Source of the DNA: Hsuehochloa calcarea
Lineage: Eukaryota; Streptophyta; Magnoliopsida; Poales; Poaceae
DNA length: 64,000 nt
NCBI GenBank assembly: GCA_036346395.1
Contig: CM070599.1
Location: forward strand, 14,251,232 to 14,315,231
Direction of reading: 5' to 3'
The number at the start of each line of letters is the position of its first letter. The stretch's first letter is position 1. Shown here in pieces: positions 41,515 to 52,800 of this stretch. The notes under the pieces were generated by a model, which made no database searches, was not told the DNA's origin, and saw only the letters and a list, made by a program, of their open reading frames with translations. Both the position numbers and the translations under genes were made by a program.

Positions 41515-41984
41515 ATAAGGTGTTGTGTCACCATTTTGGCCTAATATGGTTTTGTAAGCGTATAGAGGTCGGAGTCCAGGTTGTGTACGCTTCATCCCAC
41601 AGCCGCACAACCCTAGGTCGACCTCATCACGCCCCTATATATATACAGTGGACGCCATAGTTTAACGTGGGTTTTTCTTTGAGATTATTCGCTTAGCGAT
41701 CTCGCCGACGTTCGGTTGAGGAATCCCACATTGTGTGCTTCATCTATATTCGCAATACAATATCAGATTGCATCTTCTACTTTCTTGCTTGTGTTCTCGA
41801 TTCGCATGCAGGAGATAGCCTTTTTGGCGAGGTCAATCGCGTTAACACGGTTGATAACCATCGGAGCGATGGTGTAGTGATTGCGAGGTTTTGATCTGCT
41901 CAGTCGAGCCTTCGATCATCAACGTCGAGTTCTCCACAATCGACTTATCAGTACCTTTCGGAAGATCGGGCCACCGTCACATCA
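41184..41984 (+). repeat. 3' LTR of gypsy G, 801 bp
   Basis: TGATGAGGACATC to CACATCA, followed by the ACATC duplication. It is close to the interrupted 5' LTR (787 bp in two parts). It carries the ACGACCAG motif cluster at 41360-41490 and the C-terminal part of the pol frame. Confidence 0.92.
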
Positions 41985-41989
41985 ACATC

Positions 41990-43566
41990 CAATGAGAACT
42001 CGCCTCAAAGATGGTATTCGGAAGGTTAAGGAATTCATGATGGCACTGTCAGGTATGCAGGAGCTGCAACCACCGAGCCAACAAGTCATCTGGAAGCACT
42101 AGCAGATGCAAATTGGCAGCAAGCAATGGAATGTGAGTATTTAGCACTGATGAAAAACAAAACCTGGCATCTTGTGCAACTACAACAGGGAATGAATCTG
42201 ATTGATTGCAAGTGGGTATTCAAGCTTGAAAGAAGAGCTGATGGATCCATTGATCGGCACAAAGCCCGTTTGGTAGAAAAGGGGTTCAAACAGAGGTATG
42301 GCATTGACTACGATGATACATTTAATCCTGTGGTTAAATCAGCAACCATACGCCTTGTCTTGTCCTTGGCTGTCTCAAAGGGGTGGAATCTAAAGCAGCT
42401 AGATGTGCAGAATGCGTTCCTTCACAACATTCTTGAAGAGGACGTTTTTATGAAACAACCACCTGGGTTTGAGGATTTCAATCACCCACAGCTGGTTTGT
42501 AAACTCGACAAAGCTTTATATGGGCTAAAACAAGCACCTAGAGCCTAGCACTCAAGGCTTAGCTCCAAGTTATGTGAGTTGGGGTTCATGCCTTCTCGAG
42601 CATATACTTCTCTTTTTATCTATAATCATAAAGGAGTGAAGGTATTCATGCTTGTTTATGTCGATGATATTATAATCTCTGGATCCTCTGATCAAGTAGT
42701 GCATCAATTACTCCAGAAGCTACAAGCTGAATTTTCCATGAAAGACTTAGGTGACTTGCACTATTTCTTTGGCATCGAGGTGAAGAAGACTGCTACAGGT
42801 ATTGTCCTCACACAATCTAAGTATACTTCTGATTTGCTGAAGAAAATGAATATGGAAAAATGCAAACTTGTCAGTACACCAATGGTTGTTACAGAGAAGC
42901 TATCAAAAACTGAAGGTGAACCTTTGTCTCCTGAAGATACCACCAGGTACAGAAAGTATAGTTGGAGCTCTATAGTATCTTACCCTAACCAGGCCTGACA
43001 TTTCCTTCTCTGTAAATCAAGTGTGTCAATTTCTGCATTCACCCACAACTCAGCACCTAACAACAGTGAAAAAAATCATGAGATTTCTCGAGTACACGGC
43101 TGGTTTTGGCCTGTCAGTTAACAAGTCCAACTCTGAATTAGTAAGTGCTTTCTCTGACGCCGATTGGGCCGGGTGCCCTGATGATAGAAGGTCGACAAGT
43201 GGGTTTGTAGTGTTCTTTGGAAAAAATCTCATATCCTGGAGCTCCAGAAAACAGCTTACAGTCTCAAGGTCGAGTACTGAAGCTGAGTACAAAGCACTTG
43301 CCAATGCCACAACTGAGATCATTTGGGTTCAATCCCTTTTTGGAGAACTTGGAATTTTCCAGTCAAGACCATCGTGCTTATGGTGTGATAATTTAGGAGC
43401 AACCTATCTCTCTGTGAATCCAGTCTTTCATGCCAGAACCAAACACATTGAGGTGGACTATCACTTTGTTCGAGAGAGAGTTGCACTCAAAGCACTGGAG
43501 ATCAGATTCATTCCTAGTCAAGATCAAGTAGCCGATGTGTTTACTAAGCCAGTACCAGCAAGATAA
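41990..43566 (+). pseudogene. Copia P reverse transcriptase and RNase H (broken)
   Basis: Resumes P after element G at H-P-M-R-T-R-L-K. A stop TAG lies near 42100. RT has K-W-V-F-K-L-E-R (42210), Q-L-D-V-Q-N-A-F-L-H (42400), a stop at 42546 after L-K-Q-A-P-R-A, and Y-V-D-D-I-I-I-S-G at 42657. A frameshift lies near 42945-42980. RNase H shows F-S-D-A-D-W-A-G-C-P-D-D-R-R-S-T-S-G and S-S-T-E-A-E-Y-K-A-L-A. The tail is T-K-H-I-E-V-D-Y-H-F-V-R-E and A-D-V-F-T-K, stopping at 43564. Confidence 0.92.
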
Positions 43567-43603
43567 CTAATAGCAGCTCAACACAATCTCAATCTGACGA
43601 GTT

Positions 43604-43618
43604 GAGATTGAGGGGGAC
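43604..43618 (+). other. Polypurine tract of copia P
   Basis: GAGATTGAGGGGGAC directly before the 3' LTR. Confidence 0.75.
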
Positions 43619-43836
43619 TGTAAAAATATGCTTCAGTTAGCAAGTCCTATTCTTCAGTTAGTCCAAGTCTTCAGGCTTAGCACTAGTTCACGTTTCTCAT
43701 TACTTTCAGCAACTAATACCATGAATGTAGGATCTGACTGTTCACTATCTCACAAATATATATATACAGACACACCCGATCTGCATTGTGTGTGGGATTG
43801 CAAACTCTTTCTCTCTTCTCTGATTAAGATCTTACA
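43619..43836 (+). repeat. 3' LTR of copia P, 218 bp
   Basis: TGTAAAAATATGC to GATCTTACA; the same length as the 5' LTR. It is followed by the CAGGT duplication. Confidence 0.93.
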
Positions 43837-43901
43837 CAGGTTACATCATATATGTTCTTATCCATCGATCCAATGTTCTTCATGGCTTGTTCGTTGGTGC
43901 A

Positions 43902-44420
43902 GGCCGGGAGCTAGAAAGGATTAACCAATCGGGCACTATTCTTCCTAGTGGTACATGGAAGGAACTCGGCGAGGAGGAGAAGGCAAGAACCGTCGTCGCC
44001 GAGGCCTACCCCGACAGGAAGAAAACCAGCGAGGAGAAGCCGAGAGCCGTCGCCGCCGAGGCCGAGGCCGATGGCATCGACGTGTCGATGGACTCGATGT
44101 GGCAGGCCATCTTGCAGAGCGGCGTGGCGTGGCCGATGGCCATGCGGAAGAGCGAGACGTGGAGCAGCGACGAGGTGCCTCGTCTGGAGCGCGCGGCCGA
44201 GAAGGCCGTCGCATGGAGGGAGATTCGGAAGTCGGCCACGATGGTCCCGCCCTCGCCGCCACATCTGGCAGCGGCGGCCCCAGCGGCGGCCAAGCAGGGG
44301 TGGCGCATCAAGGACGTGATGGTGATGGCGCACAACAAGCTCCTACGTCGCACCGAGAGCCTCATCCGGAGGCACCATGAGCACCTGCGCCTGCAGCGGC
44401 AGGAGTCCGAGCAGCGCTAG
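43902..44420 (+). CDS. Last exon of an unrecognised plant gene
   Basis: Open for 173 codons from a good acceptor (TTGGTGCAG at 43893-43901) to TAG at 44418-44420. Third positions are strongly G/C, as in grass genes, and clearly unlike the transposon frames around it. The protein is hydrophilic and rich in Glu, Ala and Arg. It has a G-E-E-E-K-A-R start region, a W-x-A-I-L-Q-S-G-V-A-W middle part, and a basic C-terminus with R-R-H-H-E-H-L-R-L-Q-R-Q. I do not recognise a domain. An ATG-initiated version would start at 43887, inside the intron. The upstream exon near 18733-18814 joins in phase. It may be a host gene or a captured gene fragment inside a possible hAT element; expression is unknown. 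Confidence 0.55.
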   Translation, partial: GRELERINQSGTILPSGTWKELGEEEKARTVVAEAYPDRKKTSEEKPRAVAAEAEADGIDVSMDSMWQAILQSGVAWPMAMRKSETWSSDEVPRLERAAEKAVAWREIRKSATMVPPSPPHLAAAAPAAAKQGWRIKDVMVMAHNKLLRRTESLIRRHHEHLRLQRQESEQR

Positions 44421-46884
44421 GCCATGGACCATCAGTGCCGCCGCCGCCCCGCACTCATCCGCGTCTAGCCAGCGCGCCGGCGCCGACCGCCGTCTCACGG
44501 AAACTCTGTGCATCGATCGCCTCTCGAGCACACTGAAAGCACTGGTTCATGTGCTGCATCCTCCTTCGATGTACATTAAATCTGCATGTAAGATACTATG
44601 AAGGTGGCCATGGAGGGCAGATTAGGCAGTCCTGGCGGGCATGTCGCAAACTTCGTGGACTATGCGGGTTGCCCACACCAGCCACTTAAAATTAGCAATT
44701 GGCACACCCGCTTAGTTGTTTTTGTGGGGCGGGTTAAGCGGGCTTGCGGATAACCCGCGTACACTTTCATCCCTAGTGGTACAAAGAAGTGGACTAAACT
44801 CTTTCAAGCGTCAAGCACCTAGAGAGGCAGAATGCCCAGACAAAATTCTATCCAAGGCAGGCAAACATCTTAAAATTATATTGGCAGCTCATGTATTATA
44901 CCATGTTCACTTTATCATGTTCACATTTTCAATTCACATGTTGCATGCTTTGGAAGCTACTGTTGACCTCATAATAAGCTAGAGATTTGACCATGCAAAG
45001 TATATTAGCAGCTAAACATTGTAGCATGAATGTAGAAGCACGAATAACCTGATTTTCTTAGTGAATGTAGAAGCACGAATAACCGGGCTCGGTGATTTTT
45101 CTTAGCCAGTAGCTCAACTCTATTAACATAGTTACAGAATATAATACACTGATTGATTTGAAGCTGGCCAAAACACAAATAAAGGGACAATGTGTCAGTT
45201 TATGCTTAAAGATGATTGATTTGGCATGCTGTACCTTTGAGAAAAGCGTGTTCAAACAATGAACTTTATTTCTTCCACAAGAGCATAGTATCGCGTGATT
45301 CCTTTCAGTGTCAGTTCATCCATAAGACTAATAATACAAGGTCTAGGCATATATTTCTCTTTGAATTCCTTGACATTTACAGGAAAGGTTGCTGAAAACA
45401 TCAGTAGTTAAAGATTCATGGCTCGGGCTTCAACGTAATGAATTCAGCACTGGATGTTAGGGTTTAGAGTACAAGGCTGGAAAGGGGAAGAAATATGGTC
45501 ATTTCTTGATGGGTGCTGCCTACATTAGCATACCGACAACCCTCTCGGAGATCCGAACAATAAGTACTGGATCAACGGATGATGTACACCCTCAAAGGCG
45601 ACTACAGGGTTTCTCAGTTTGAGGCGAGGCTACAAGAGGAAATCGAGGCTAGGCAGCGGTTGGAACAAATGATTCAGGTTAGTTGGAGTGTGACTGTACA
45701 ATAACAAAGTAACATGCAAATATATATATACTTGGCTAATGTATGGCAATGTAAAAACAAATATGCAGACACTTCATTCTCGACTTGATACCACTACACC
45801 AGGGGCACCACTGCTTACATTATCTACTCCGGTTAGTAACCGGTGAAACTCTATGATCAGAGGTTCAAACATGTTTACTTTTTTGCCAGTTATATACTGT
45901 ATGTATGTTGATGTTGGTAAAACAACTACATGTTTTACACTCATCGGATTATGAAAATGTAGGCAACAGCGGCGGGATCAATGGCGAGATCCAAGCGCTT
46001 AGATGTTGATGCTGGAGATGGTACACATATTAGCAGCCCAAACCAAGATCATGTGGATGAGTCCATTGTCGAGAGGCCACCCGGAGATAATGAGAATGAG
46101 TGCACTCACAAGTGAGCTATTTCGTATGTCACCCAAAAATGTGAGTCATTGGTACTCTCTCTACATAAAACATAAATTTACTAGATGGATTTGTCTTGGC
46201 AATATAGTTTTCCTACATGTTTTACTCTCCCTACTTGTTTTTACAGTACTATGAATGCATGACTTGTATACATGTGCATTTAAACAAAAAAAAAACTCTT
46301 ATTGTTGTGTATGTTTTATTTGTGTCCCCCATTAGTTCAAAATATAACCCTCACATATATATTTATGTTCATTTCTAGAGATATTTCGCATTATACATAT
46401 GGTGGATTTTTTTTAGAACGATGTATAAATATACATAGGATCTCGATGCATTACGTTACTCATGAATTAATTCCCCTAGATAAATTAGTTGGTGAGTTAA
46501 AGAACTGATCTATGGTCATCATCTTTGCAGTTGAGCGTTGGGAGCGACAAGTTGAAGGTTAACTCATGCACCTCGACAATTGGTGTACTAAGCATTCACT
46601 CCTTGAACTACTTGGAACTGTTATATGTATCATGCCTTATGCCTAGCTTTTCGAATTTGAACTCGAATATGTTGTGGACGTCCGATCTATATATGTGAAT
46701 GTTGTATTGTGAACTCGAACATTACGTCAATGTTGTCGAATCTATATATGCAATGATTTATGGCTATTTGGTAGTATTTTTCTTGTTGTGGAATGTATGG
46801 TCTGTTTGATTACCGAGTTTCCTATCAACCTGGTTTAAAATGAAATGCATTGTATGTACAAAATCGGTGCATATGTTGTTCGGG
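44421..46884 (+). other. Unassigned transposon-like sequence, possibly CACTA-related
   Basis: 44421-44640 looks like the 3' UTR of the preceding gene and the rest is AT-rich. Short coding-like blocks at about 45570-45680 (R-V-S-Q-F-E-A-R-L-Q-E-E-I-E-A-R-Q-R-L), 45770-45830 and 45963-46115 are separated by stretches with GT/AG borders. They resemble the coiled C-terminus of En/Spm-type transposon proteins. 46140-46884 shows nothing coding. A CACTA-like terminus appears on the far side of the solo LTR at 54410, and sequence at 46884 continues at 54214 once that LTR is removed. Confidence 0.35.
44867..45016 (+). repeat. Copy 2 of a dispersed repeat (partner at 11085-11231)
   Basis: Near-identical to the first copy over about 145 bases, including CATGTTCACTTTATC and CATGCTTTGGAAGCTA. 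A short tandem repeat (GAATGTAGAAGCACGAATAA, twice) follows at 45027-45083. Confidence 0.8.
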
Positions 46885-46889
46885 TAATT

Positions 46890-49800
46890 TGTAACAGCCT
46901 AAAATTAATAAGTTGGATTAGTTAAGCATTTACTGCATATTTATGAAATTTTGGACTTTTTAAAACTTTTTGTTGCAGCAAATAAGTTCAAGTGTGGGAA
47001 TATTTCAATTGTATTCTATATTCTTTGATATGCTTGGTTGGATTTTCTGGAATTTATTTGAGGTTAATTGGTTTCCATTTTATTTGCATATTCAATTTGA
47101 GTTAAAAGAAAAAGAAAAACAAATCGAGTGAACAATGCCTGGAAATATTTTTCCTAAGTTCTAGAACATATTATAGACTCACCCTAAAAATTCCATAATT
47201 TTTAGAAATTATTTGCTAGAAACTTAAAAGAATTATAGAGGAAAATATATCACATCACAGACCCTACAAAAATTACACAAGAATATAATCTAGGTCAGAA
47301 ACTTCCTCTAAAACTTTCAAAATTTCTGTAGCTCTTTAGCTATATCTAAAAATTCCTCAAACCCTCGGCATAATTACCAAAAATCATAAAGACCCCTTTT
47401 TTTCCTCTCCTCTCTCTTACCTAAGGGCCCCACCCGTCCGTTCATCTTTTCCACGACGTCAAGCCAGCACAGCCGTGCCTAGCCACGCGGCTGCGTCTTT
47501 CTGCCCGACGCCATGAAGCTCGCCACGCTGCTGCTCACCGCTCCAGCGCACAGGACACGCGGCCATTTTCCCTTACGCTGCACACCGCGCATGAGCACCA
47601 CGCCGCCCACCGCATTCTGTCTCTTCTCTTTTCCCCTTTCCCCTTCTTCTCCCTCACCAGCCCGAACTCCTCCCTCCCCTTACCTACTTCGGTAAATCAT
47701 CCAAGCCCAAGCCGCACGCGCCACTCTTCTTCTTTTTCTCCCCCTTCTTCTCCTCGATGCCGGCCCCGTCGCCTCCGCCCGCCTCTCCCCCGCCACCTCG
47801 TCGCCACCGGATTTCTCCGCCTCCCTCTAATCAGCCGAACGCCCGTCTCCTTCCAGCCATTCTCCCCCCACTTCTTTCTCCACCAAGAGCCGCCCTAGCA
47901 TCACCCCCGTCTCCCTCGGTCCCAGCCAGAGCCGCCACCGCTGCTCGCCTCCCGCCCTAACACCGGCCTCGTCTTCCTCGATCCCAGCCGTGCCACCGCA
48001 CCGCACCACCTCCAAGCTCTTGGGCCGTTCCAATGGACTACGGCCACCACCCCCGCATCACGGGGCGCCCAACCTCACCAGGAGCAAAGCCCTCACCCAA
48101 TCAGATGTTACCACCACCGAGGAGCCAGGTGCCTGCTCTTCTTCTTCGGGTCCGGCCATTTCCGCCGCCACCGACACCGCGCCTCCTCTTGAGAGCCCCA
48201 GCTCGATTCTCTCCACCATGAGCATCCTTGTGCATCCCTTTACCTCCCTCCATCACTCAACCACTCTCTCGTCCTCCACAGGTTGGCGCCGTCGAAGACC
48301 ACTCGCGCCGCCGTTGGCTCGTCGTCGCCGGCCCACCTTGAAGCTTCTCCACTCGCGCCGACCACGCACATGAGCTCCAGGTACGCCACCGGTGCTCATG
48401 CTCCCCCTATTCTGACCCCAACCTCACCCGTGTGCCGCCGCCTCTTTTCTCCTCCAGGTTCGGCCGCCGCTCACCTCGTCCGGTCACCACTGTCCTCCTT
48501 AAGCCGTGCGTCCACCACCACTAGAACCACCATGCTGCCAAGGTTCTATTTTGCCCATGCTCGGCCGGCGCCAGTGCCTCCTTCGTCGGCGAAATGCCGT
48601 GACCCAAATCGCCGACAGCTCCTTTGTCCTGACCTCTGTGTTTCTTTGGAGTCCTCTCTGAATCACTGAGAAGTGAGCTCACTGATTATTGCTTGTAGAA
48701 ATTTTGCATGTATGTTGAAACATTCAATAAGTTAGCAAATTGAAGGTTTAATTGAGGGAATATCTAGTTGTAGTTCTCTGTTCAGTGGAAAGATGGGCTG
48801 TTATAGGTAAATGAATAGTTCTGACGATGGTCATATTCATCTTTGGACTGATGACTTGATCAAGGTTGTAGCTAGAAATGTCTGGATTACATTAACCATT
48901 GAACACTTAAGTATCAGTAGTAACCTAATCTGAGAACAAATGTGAATGACTGATTTAGTGGAAAGGTTAGTTATCAACTCTGTAAAGGTCTTTTGAGTGA
49001 ATTGATGGCCAGAGGTGGGAAGGAGGATTAGGGTGAAAGAACTGAATTGTCAGTGAGCCCTCTTGTAAAACCAACTGGTTAAAAATGCCAAATTTGATGA
49101 ATGTCAGCTAGGCCGCTCTATGGGTTTAACAAATTTTGAATGTGAAATTTGTAGGAAGTCAGTTGGTAGCTTTTCAGTTAAGGTGGATGTCCTGTTGTAA
49201 GTTTTTGAGCAAAGAAGGCTAGTAAATAGCTTTAATAGTGCAGAAAGTCTTGCTGTTGTAAATAAATGCATAGTAATCTACAGTCAGTTTGTCATTAGGC
49301 TTATAGCATGTTGAGTACCGTAGTTAGAGTTCTCTGTTTGCAAGTAGTCAGTTGGTCCATTAGCTATTCGTAACAACCAAATCCTATCTAGGCATTCTGA
49401 GTAGAGAAGGTATTGAATATACATTTTAGAGCATCGATAAGCTTACTAGTTCTTGAAACTTTCAAAATTTTCAACCTCTTGTTAGCTGAGTCGAGTACTT
49501 AAAAATGCTTACCAACATTCAGTAGCTTTCATCAGTTAAATGAACATAAAAACAGAATTGTAAACTTCATTAAGATCAGTAAACAACCTTGAGTAGTAAG
49601 CTATTCAATACTGTAAAATTAGTATGTGTATATTTTAATCAGGATAATTAGTGATTAAGTAATTAGCATGAGAGTGTAAAATGGTCATAATATAAGAGGA
49701 TTGATTTTGACTGTATGATCATCGTGGGTGTATACATAGAATGCCTGGATAGAGTGGTTGTGAGTATTAGGTGTTCGGTTGAGTTATTAAACTTCGCAAA

Positions 49801-52800
49801 TTCCTAATAATTGAAAGGAACTTCTATTGGACTAAAATTGTCACCTAAATATATCTAAAACTATTTTTTATCTTCTGTATTAATTTCTTATTTTTGGAGA
49901 CTCTTGGATTTCTTGGTGTTTATTCGGTGTTTTCGATTTGTCGGTTCTTCTGATTAGGCGCATTTACGATTGAGTGCAATTGAGAAGTTCGTATGAATGT
50001 TCAGAGTTCCAGTAAATAAAGGCAAGCAGTTTGATCATGTTAATCCCAGTATTTTCAAGTCTAATATATTGATTTCAACTTGTATGTATGCATTGGTATT
50101 TTGTTGTTAAATTATGGTTTGATTAGTTGATACTATAGTTGCATACTCTGTAGGTAAATGATTACTCTCTACTACCTGAGCCTAGGTTATTTGCTGTGAT
50201 TAGAGTTCATTGGATGGGCTCTTGTCACTTAGTATATTACGAGTTAATATGCTTAGACATGCTTAGCTATCGGTAGTATTGGGCGATCATCGACTTAGTC
50301 GATGATCTTGATCACACAAATCTTATTATTACTCCATTATGTCCAAAGACCTTGTGCTTTGTTAATTTGTAAATCTAAAGCTGAAAATAAAATTATTTTA
50401 GACTTGGGCATAATGGTATGTTGGTGTGATTGTTTGGTGTGACATGGAAAAGTGCCCGAGTCAACAAGGACCGAATTACTTGCGTTATTGATCCACGCAC
50501 TTTTGCGTGCTAACCACATGAGAGGGATATAGGACCTCTCTTGACTTAGTACTTTGGCGTGTGTTAGCTCCGAGTCGCAGGAGGTGGGTTATGTGTTGAT
50601 ACGGGGGATGCCCAATATTCTCGGTGAGGAACCGTGGATAACTGATGCGAAGTAGACGATGTCGCTAGCTGAACACTCGCGCCAATGCACAAACCTTCAA
50701 CTCTTTGGAATACACCCAAAACACACTGGATAGTTGATCGTCGCGAGACCACGAACGATGATCGCCAAGTCCCCAATTTCCAATGGAACGACGGCTTGAC
50801 CTTGAATTGCAGAACGAATCAATGGATCGCCTAGTCCTCTCTCAAAGTCCTCGCATGAACTCTGGTTTCAAAAGAACAAGCAATAGCTATGTTTCTATTC
50901 TTATGCATAAATTGGTTAGAGGTTACAATGGGGTCTAACCCTTAATATATAGTGCCCTTCTACAACTCATGGCTGGCCAAGAGGCCCTACTCCTACTCTA
51001 ATTCGGAATTAGAACTACTACTCCAATTCCGACTCAATCTAAAACAAAAAGGAAACTCTAATTTTTGAACCGTCATATTGTTTTGGCCATATCTTTTGAT
51101 ACAGGAGGAATTTCGGAGCGTGGGAGAATCCGTTGGATCGGGCTTGAAGTTATCTTTCCAACAAGCCCAAGAACACCCAAATCGGACTCTGCTTGGATAC
51201 AGGTTTGTTTTTTTTTTCTCCCTTTCTTTTCTTTCTCAAAAATTATATTTTTGCTATCAGTTTTTTTATATACTCTCTTTTTTTCCCAATGCCGTGGCTC
51301 TTGCTATTGTGCGGCTGCCTTTTTTTTTCTTCTTCTTTTCTCAATGGCCGAAAGTGTTTTGCTACCCTCGTGAATGCATAAGCCTAACAATTCAGCAAGG
51401 TGTAAACAATGTTCAATGAGCAACCCTAATACAATATCAAAAGCTAGTCTCACAAGATGAAAGGATATAAATGAAGCTTCTCAAGAATTGCAATACTTAA
51501 GAAACTTGTAGGCCCGAACACATATAGAAGACTACGGAATTTGGATTTGACCAAAACAGTAAAGTTTGAGATCTCGTTGTAAGCTTTCCAACGAATCAAA
51601 GAGCACTTAAATCGGAGTTCGGACGCAAAAGTTACGACAGATTTAGAAAACAGTATACCAATTGATCTCGGATTTAATGAAAATTGTATCACGGACCGAA
51701 TTTGATTTTTGGATTTTTTTTTTAGGAATGAAACAAGGAACAAGGTACGCAAAGGAAACACTTAGATCAGCACTAAACAAAAAATCTAATGGACTAAAAC
51801 CTAACAAAACTCACAAGAAATAACAGATTGAAACTAGGGTTTGGAATTTTTGTGTTGCAATTTTCGGTTTAATGGACTATAGGACAGAAAAACAAAACTA
51901 AACTAAGGGTAAAAAAGATCTCACCGAGTAAACCTAGAATTTGATACCATATGATACGGGGGATGCCCGATCTTCTCGGTGAGGAACTGTGGATAACTGA
52001 TGCGAAGTAGACGATGTCGCTAGCTGAACACTCGCGCCAATGCACGAACCCTCAACTCTTTTGAATACACCCAAAACACACGGATAGTTGGTCGTCATGA
52101 GACCACGAACGACGATCGCCAAGTCCCCAATTCCAATGGAACGACGGCTTGACCTTGAATTGCAGAACGAATCAATGGATCGCCTAGTCCTCTCTCAAAG
52201 TCCTCGCATGAACTCTGGTTTCGAAAGAACAAGCAATAGCTATGTTTCTATTCTTATACATAAACTAGTCAGAGGTTACAATGGGGATCTAACCCTTAAT
52301 ATATAGTGCCCTTCTCCAACTCATGGCTGGCCAAGAGGCCCTACTCCTACTCTAATTCGGAATTAGAACTCCTACTCCAATTCCGACTCAATCTAAAACA
52401 AAAGGAAACTCCAATTTTTAAACTGTCATATTGTTTTGGTCATATCTTTTGATACACAAAGAATTTCAGAGTGTGGGAGGATCCGTTGGATCGGGCTTGA
52501 CGTTATCTTTCTAACAAGTCCAAGAACACCCAAATTGAACTCCGTTTGTGAAAGTTATGACCGTTTTACTCTGGACTGTCCTGCTGATTCTGAATCCGAA
52601 TTTGATGCTGATTCCTAATCCGAATTTGATTTTGAGTTGATTCCGAATTTGATTTCGGTTGGGGTTGTGGGAGATCTGAATTAGGCTTGAAAATTTTATC
52701 CAAAACTTGAGCTTTAAGTTTTGGGCTTCTTTCCCTTTTGCTCTCCCATCACACGGGCTTCTTTCCTCCTTGATCGGCATGGGCTGCTTGACTTTCTCCT

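Larger units (their letters stand above)
23483..41984 (+). mobile_element. Ty3/gypsy element G (chromovirus, CRM-like), inserted in P
   Basis: LTRs start TGATGAGGA and end CACATCA. The 5' LTR is 23483-23566 plus 34613-35315, and the 3' LTR is 41184-41984. Perfect duplication ACATC at 23478-23482 and 41985-41989. Order gag, protease, RT, RNase H, integrase is that of gypsy. Without the nested copia A it is about 7.5 kb. The pol frame runs on into the 3' LTR, and the TGATG...CATCA termini agree with what I recall of the centromeric CRM lineage; this lineage call is an inference. The frame is broken at several points, so G is inactive. Confidence 0.9.
18839..43836 (+). mobile_element. Ty1/copia element P, host of the nested insertions
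   Basis: Two 218-bp LTRs (18839-19056, 43619-43836) in direct orientation are bounded by a perfect duplication CAGGT at 18834-18838 and 43837-43841. The domain order gag, protease, integrase, RT, RNase H on the plus strand is that of copia. The element is split by a solo family-B LTR (21452-23314) and by gypsy G (23483-41984); removing both leaves about 4.6 kb. The two LTRs differ at about fourteen positions by eye (around 6 percent), so P is the oldest layer. Stops and a frameshift make it inactive. Confidence 0.93.
18733..43901 (+). other. Upstream exon (to 18814) and intron of an unrecognised gene; the intron holds the 25-kb nest
   Basis: An open frame from about 18733 to 18814 ends CATACAG|GTCC, a good donor. 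The matching acceptor is GGTGCAG at 43895-43901. The join is in phase (one base of the Gly codon before, two after). Intron length is 25,089 bases as it stands, but element P (24,998) plus one 5-base duplication accounts for 25,003, leaving 86 bases, a usual plant intron size. An in-frame stop lies upstream near 18729, so the true start or an earlier splice site was not found. Confidence 0.5.
18637..44775. mobile_element. Possible hAT-like element carrying the two-exon gene (later split by the nest)
   Basis: TCAGGGTGCAAGCGGG at 18637 and, inverted, TAGGGATGAAAGTGTACGCGGG ending at 44775 resemble hAT-type inverted ends. They are flanked by GTAGTACA (18629-18636) and GTGGTACA (44776-44783), eight bases with one difference, the hAT duplication length. 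Without the copia P nest the element would be about 1.1 kb and would hold the unknown two-exon gene; no transposase is seen. The inverted ends match only partly, so this is an inference. Confidence 0.3.

Noticed and set aside
23483..41984. Endogenous pararetrovirus
   Set aside because: LTRs, target duplication and an integrase are present and no movement-protein gene is seen, so these are LTR retrotransposons.
43887..43901. ATG at 43887 as the start of the unknown gene
   Set aside because: It lies in the apparent intron just before a good acceptor, and an upstream exon joins in phase.
47513..48669. Several Pro/Arg-rich ORFs
   Set aside because: They lie in the GC-rich leader zone of solo LTR R and have no conserved motif.
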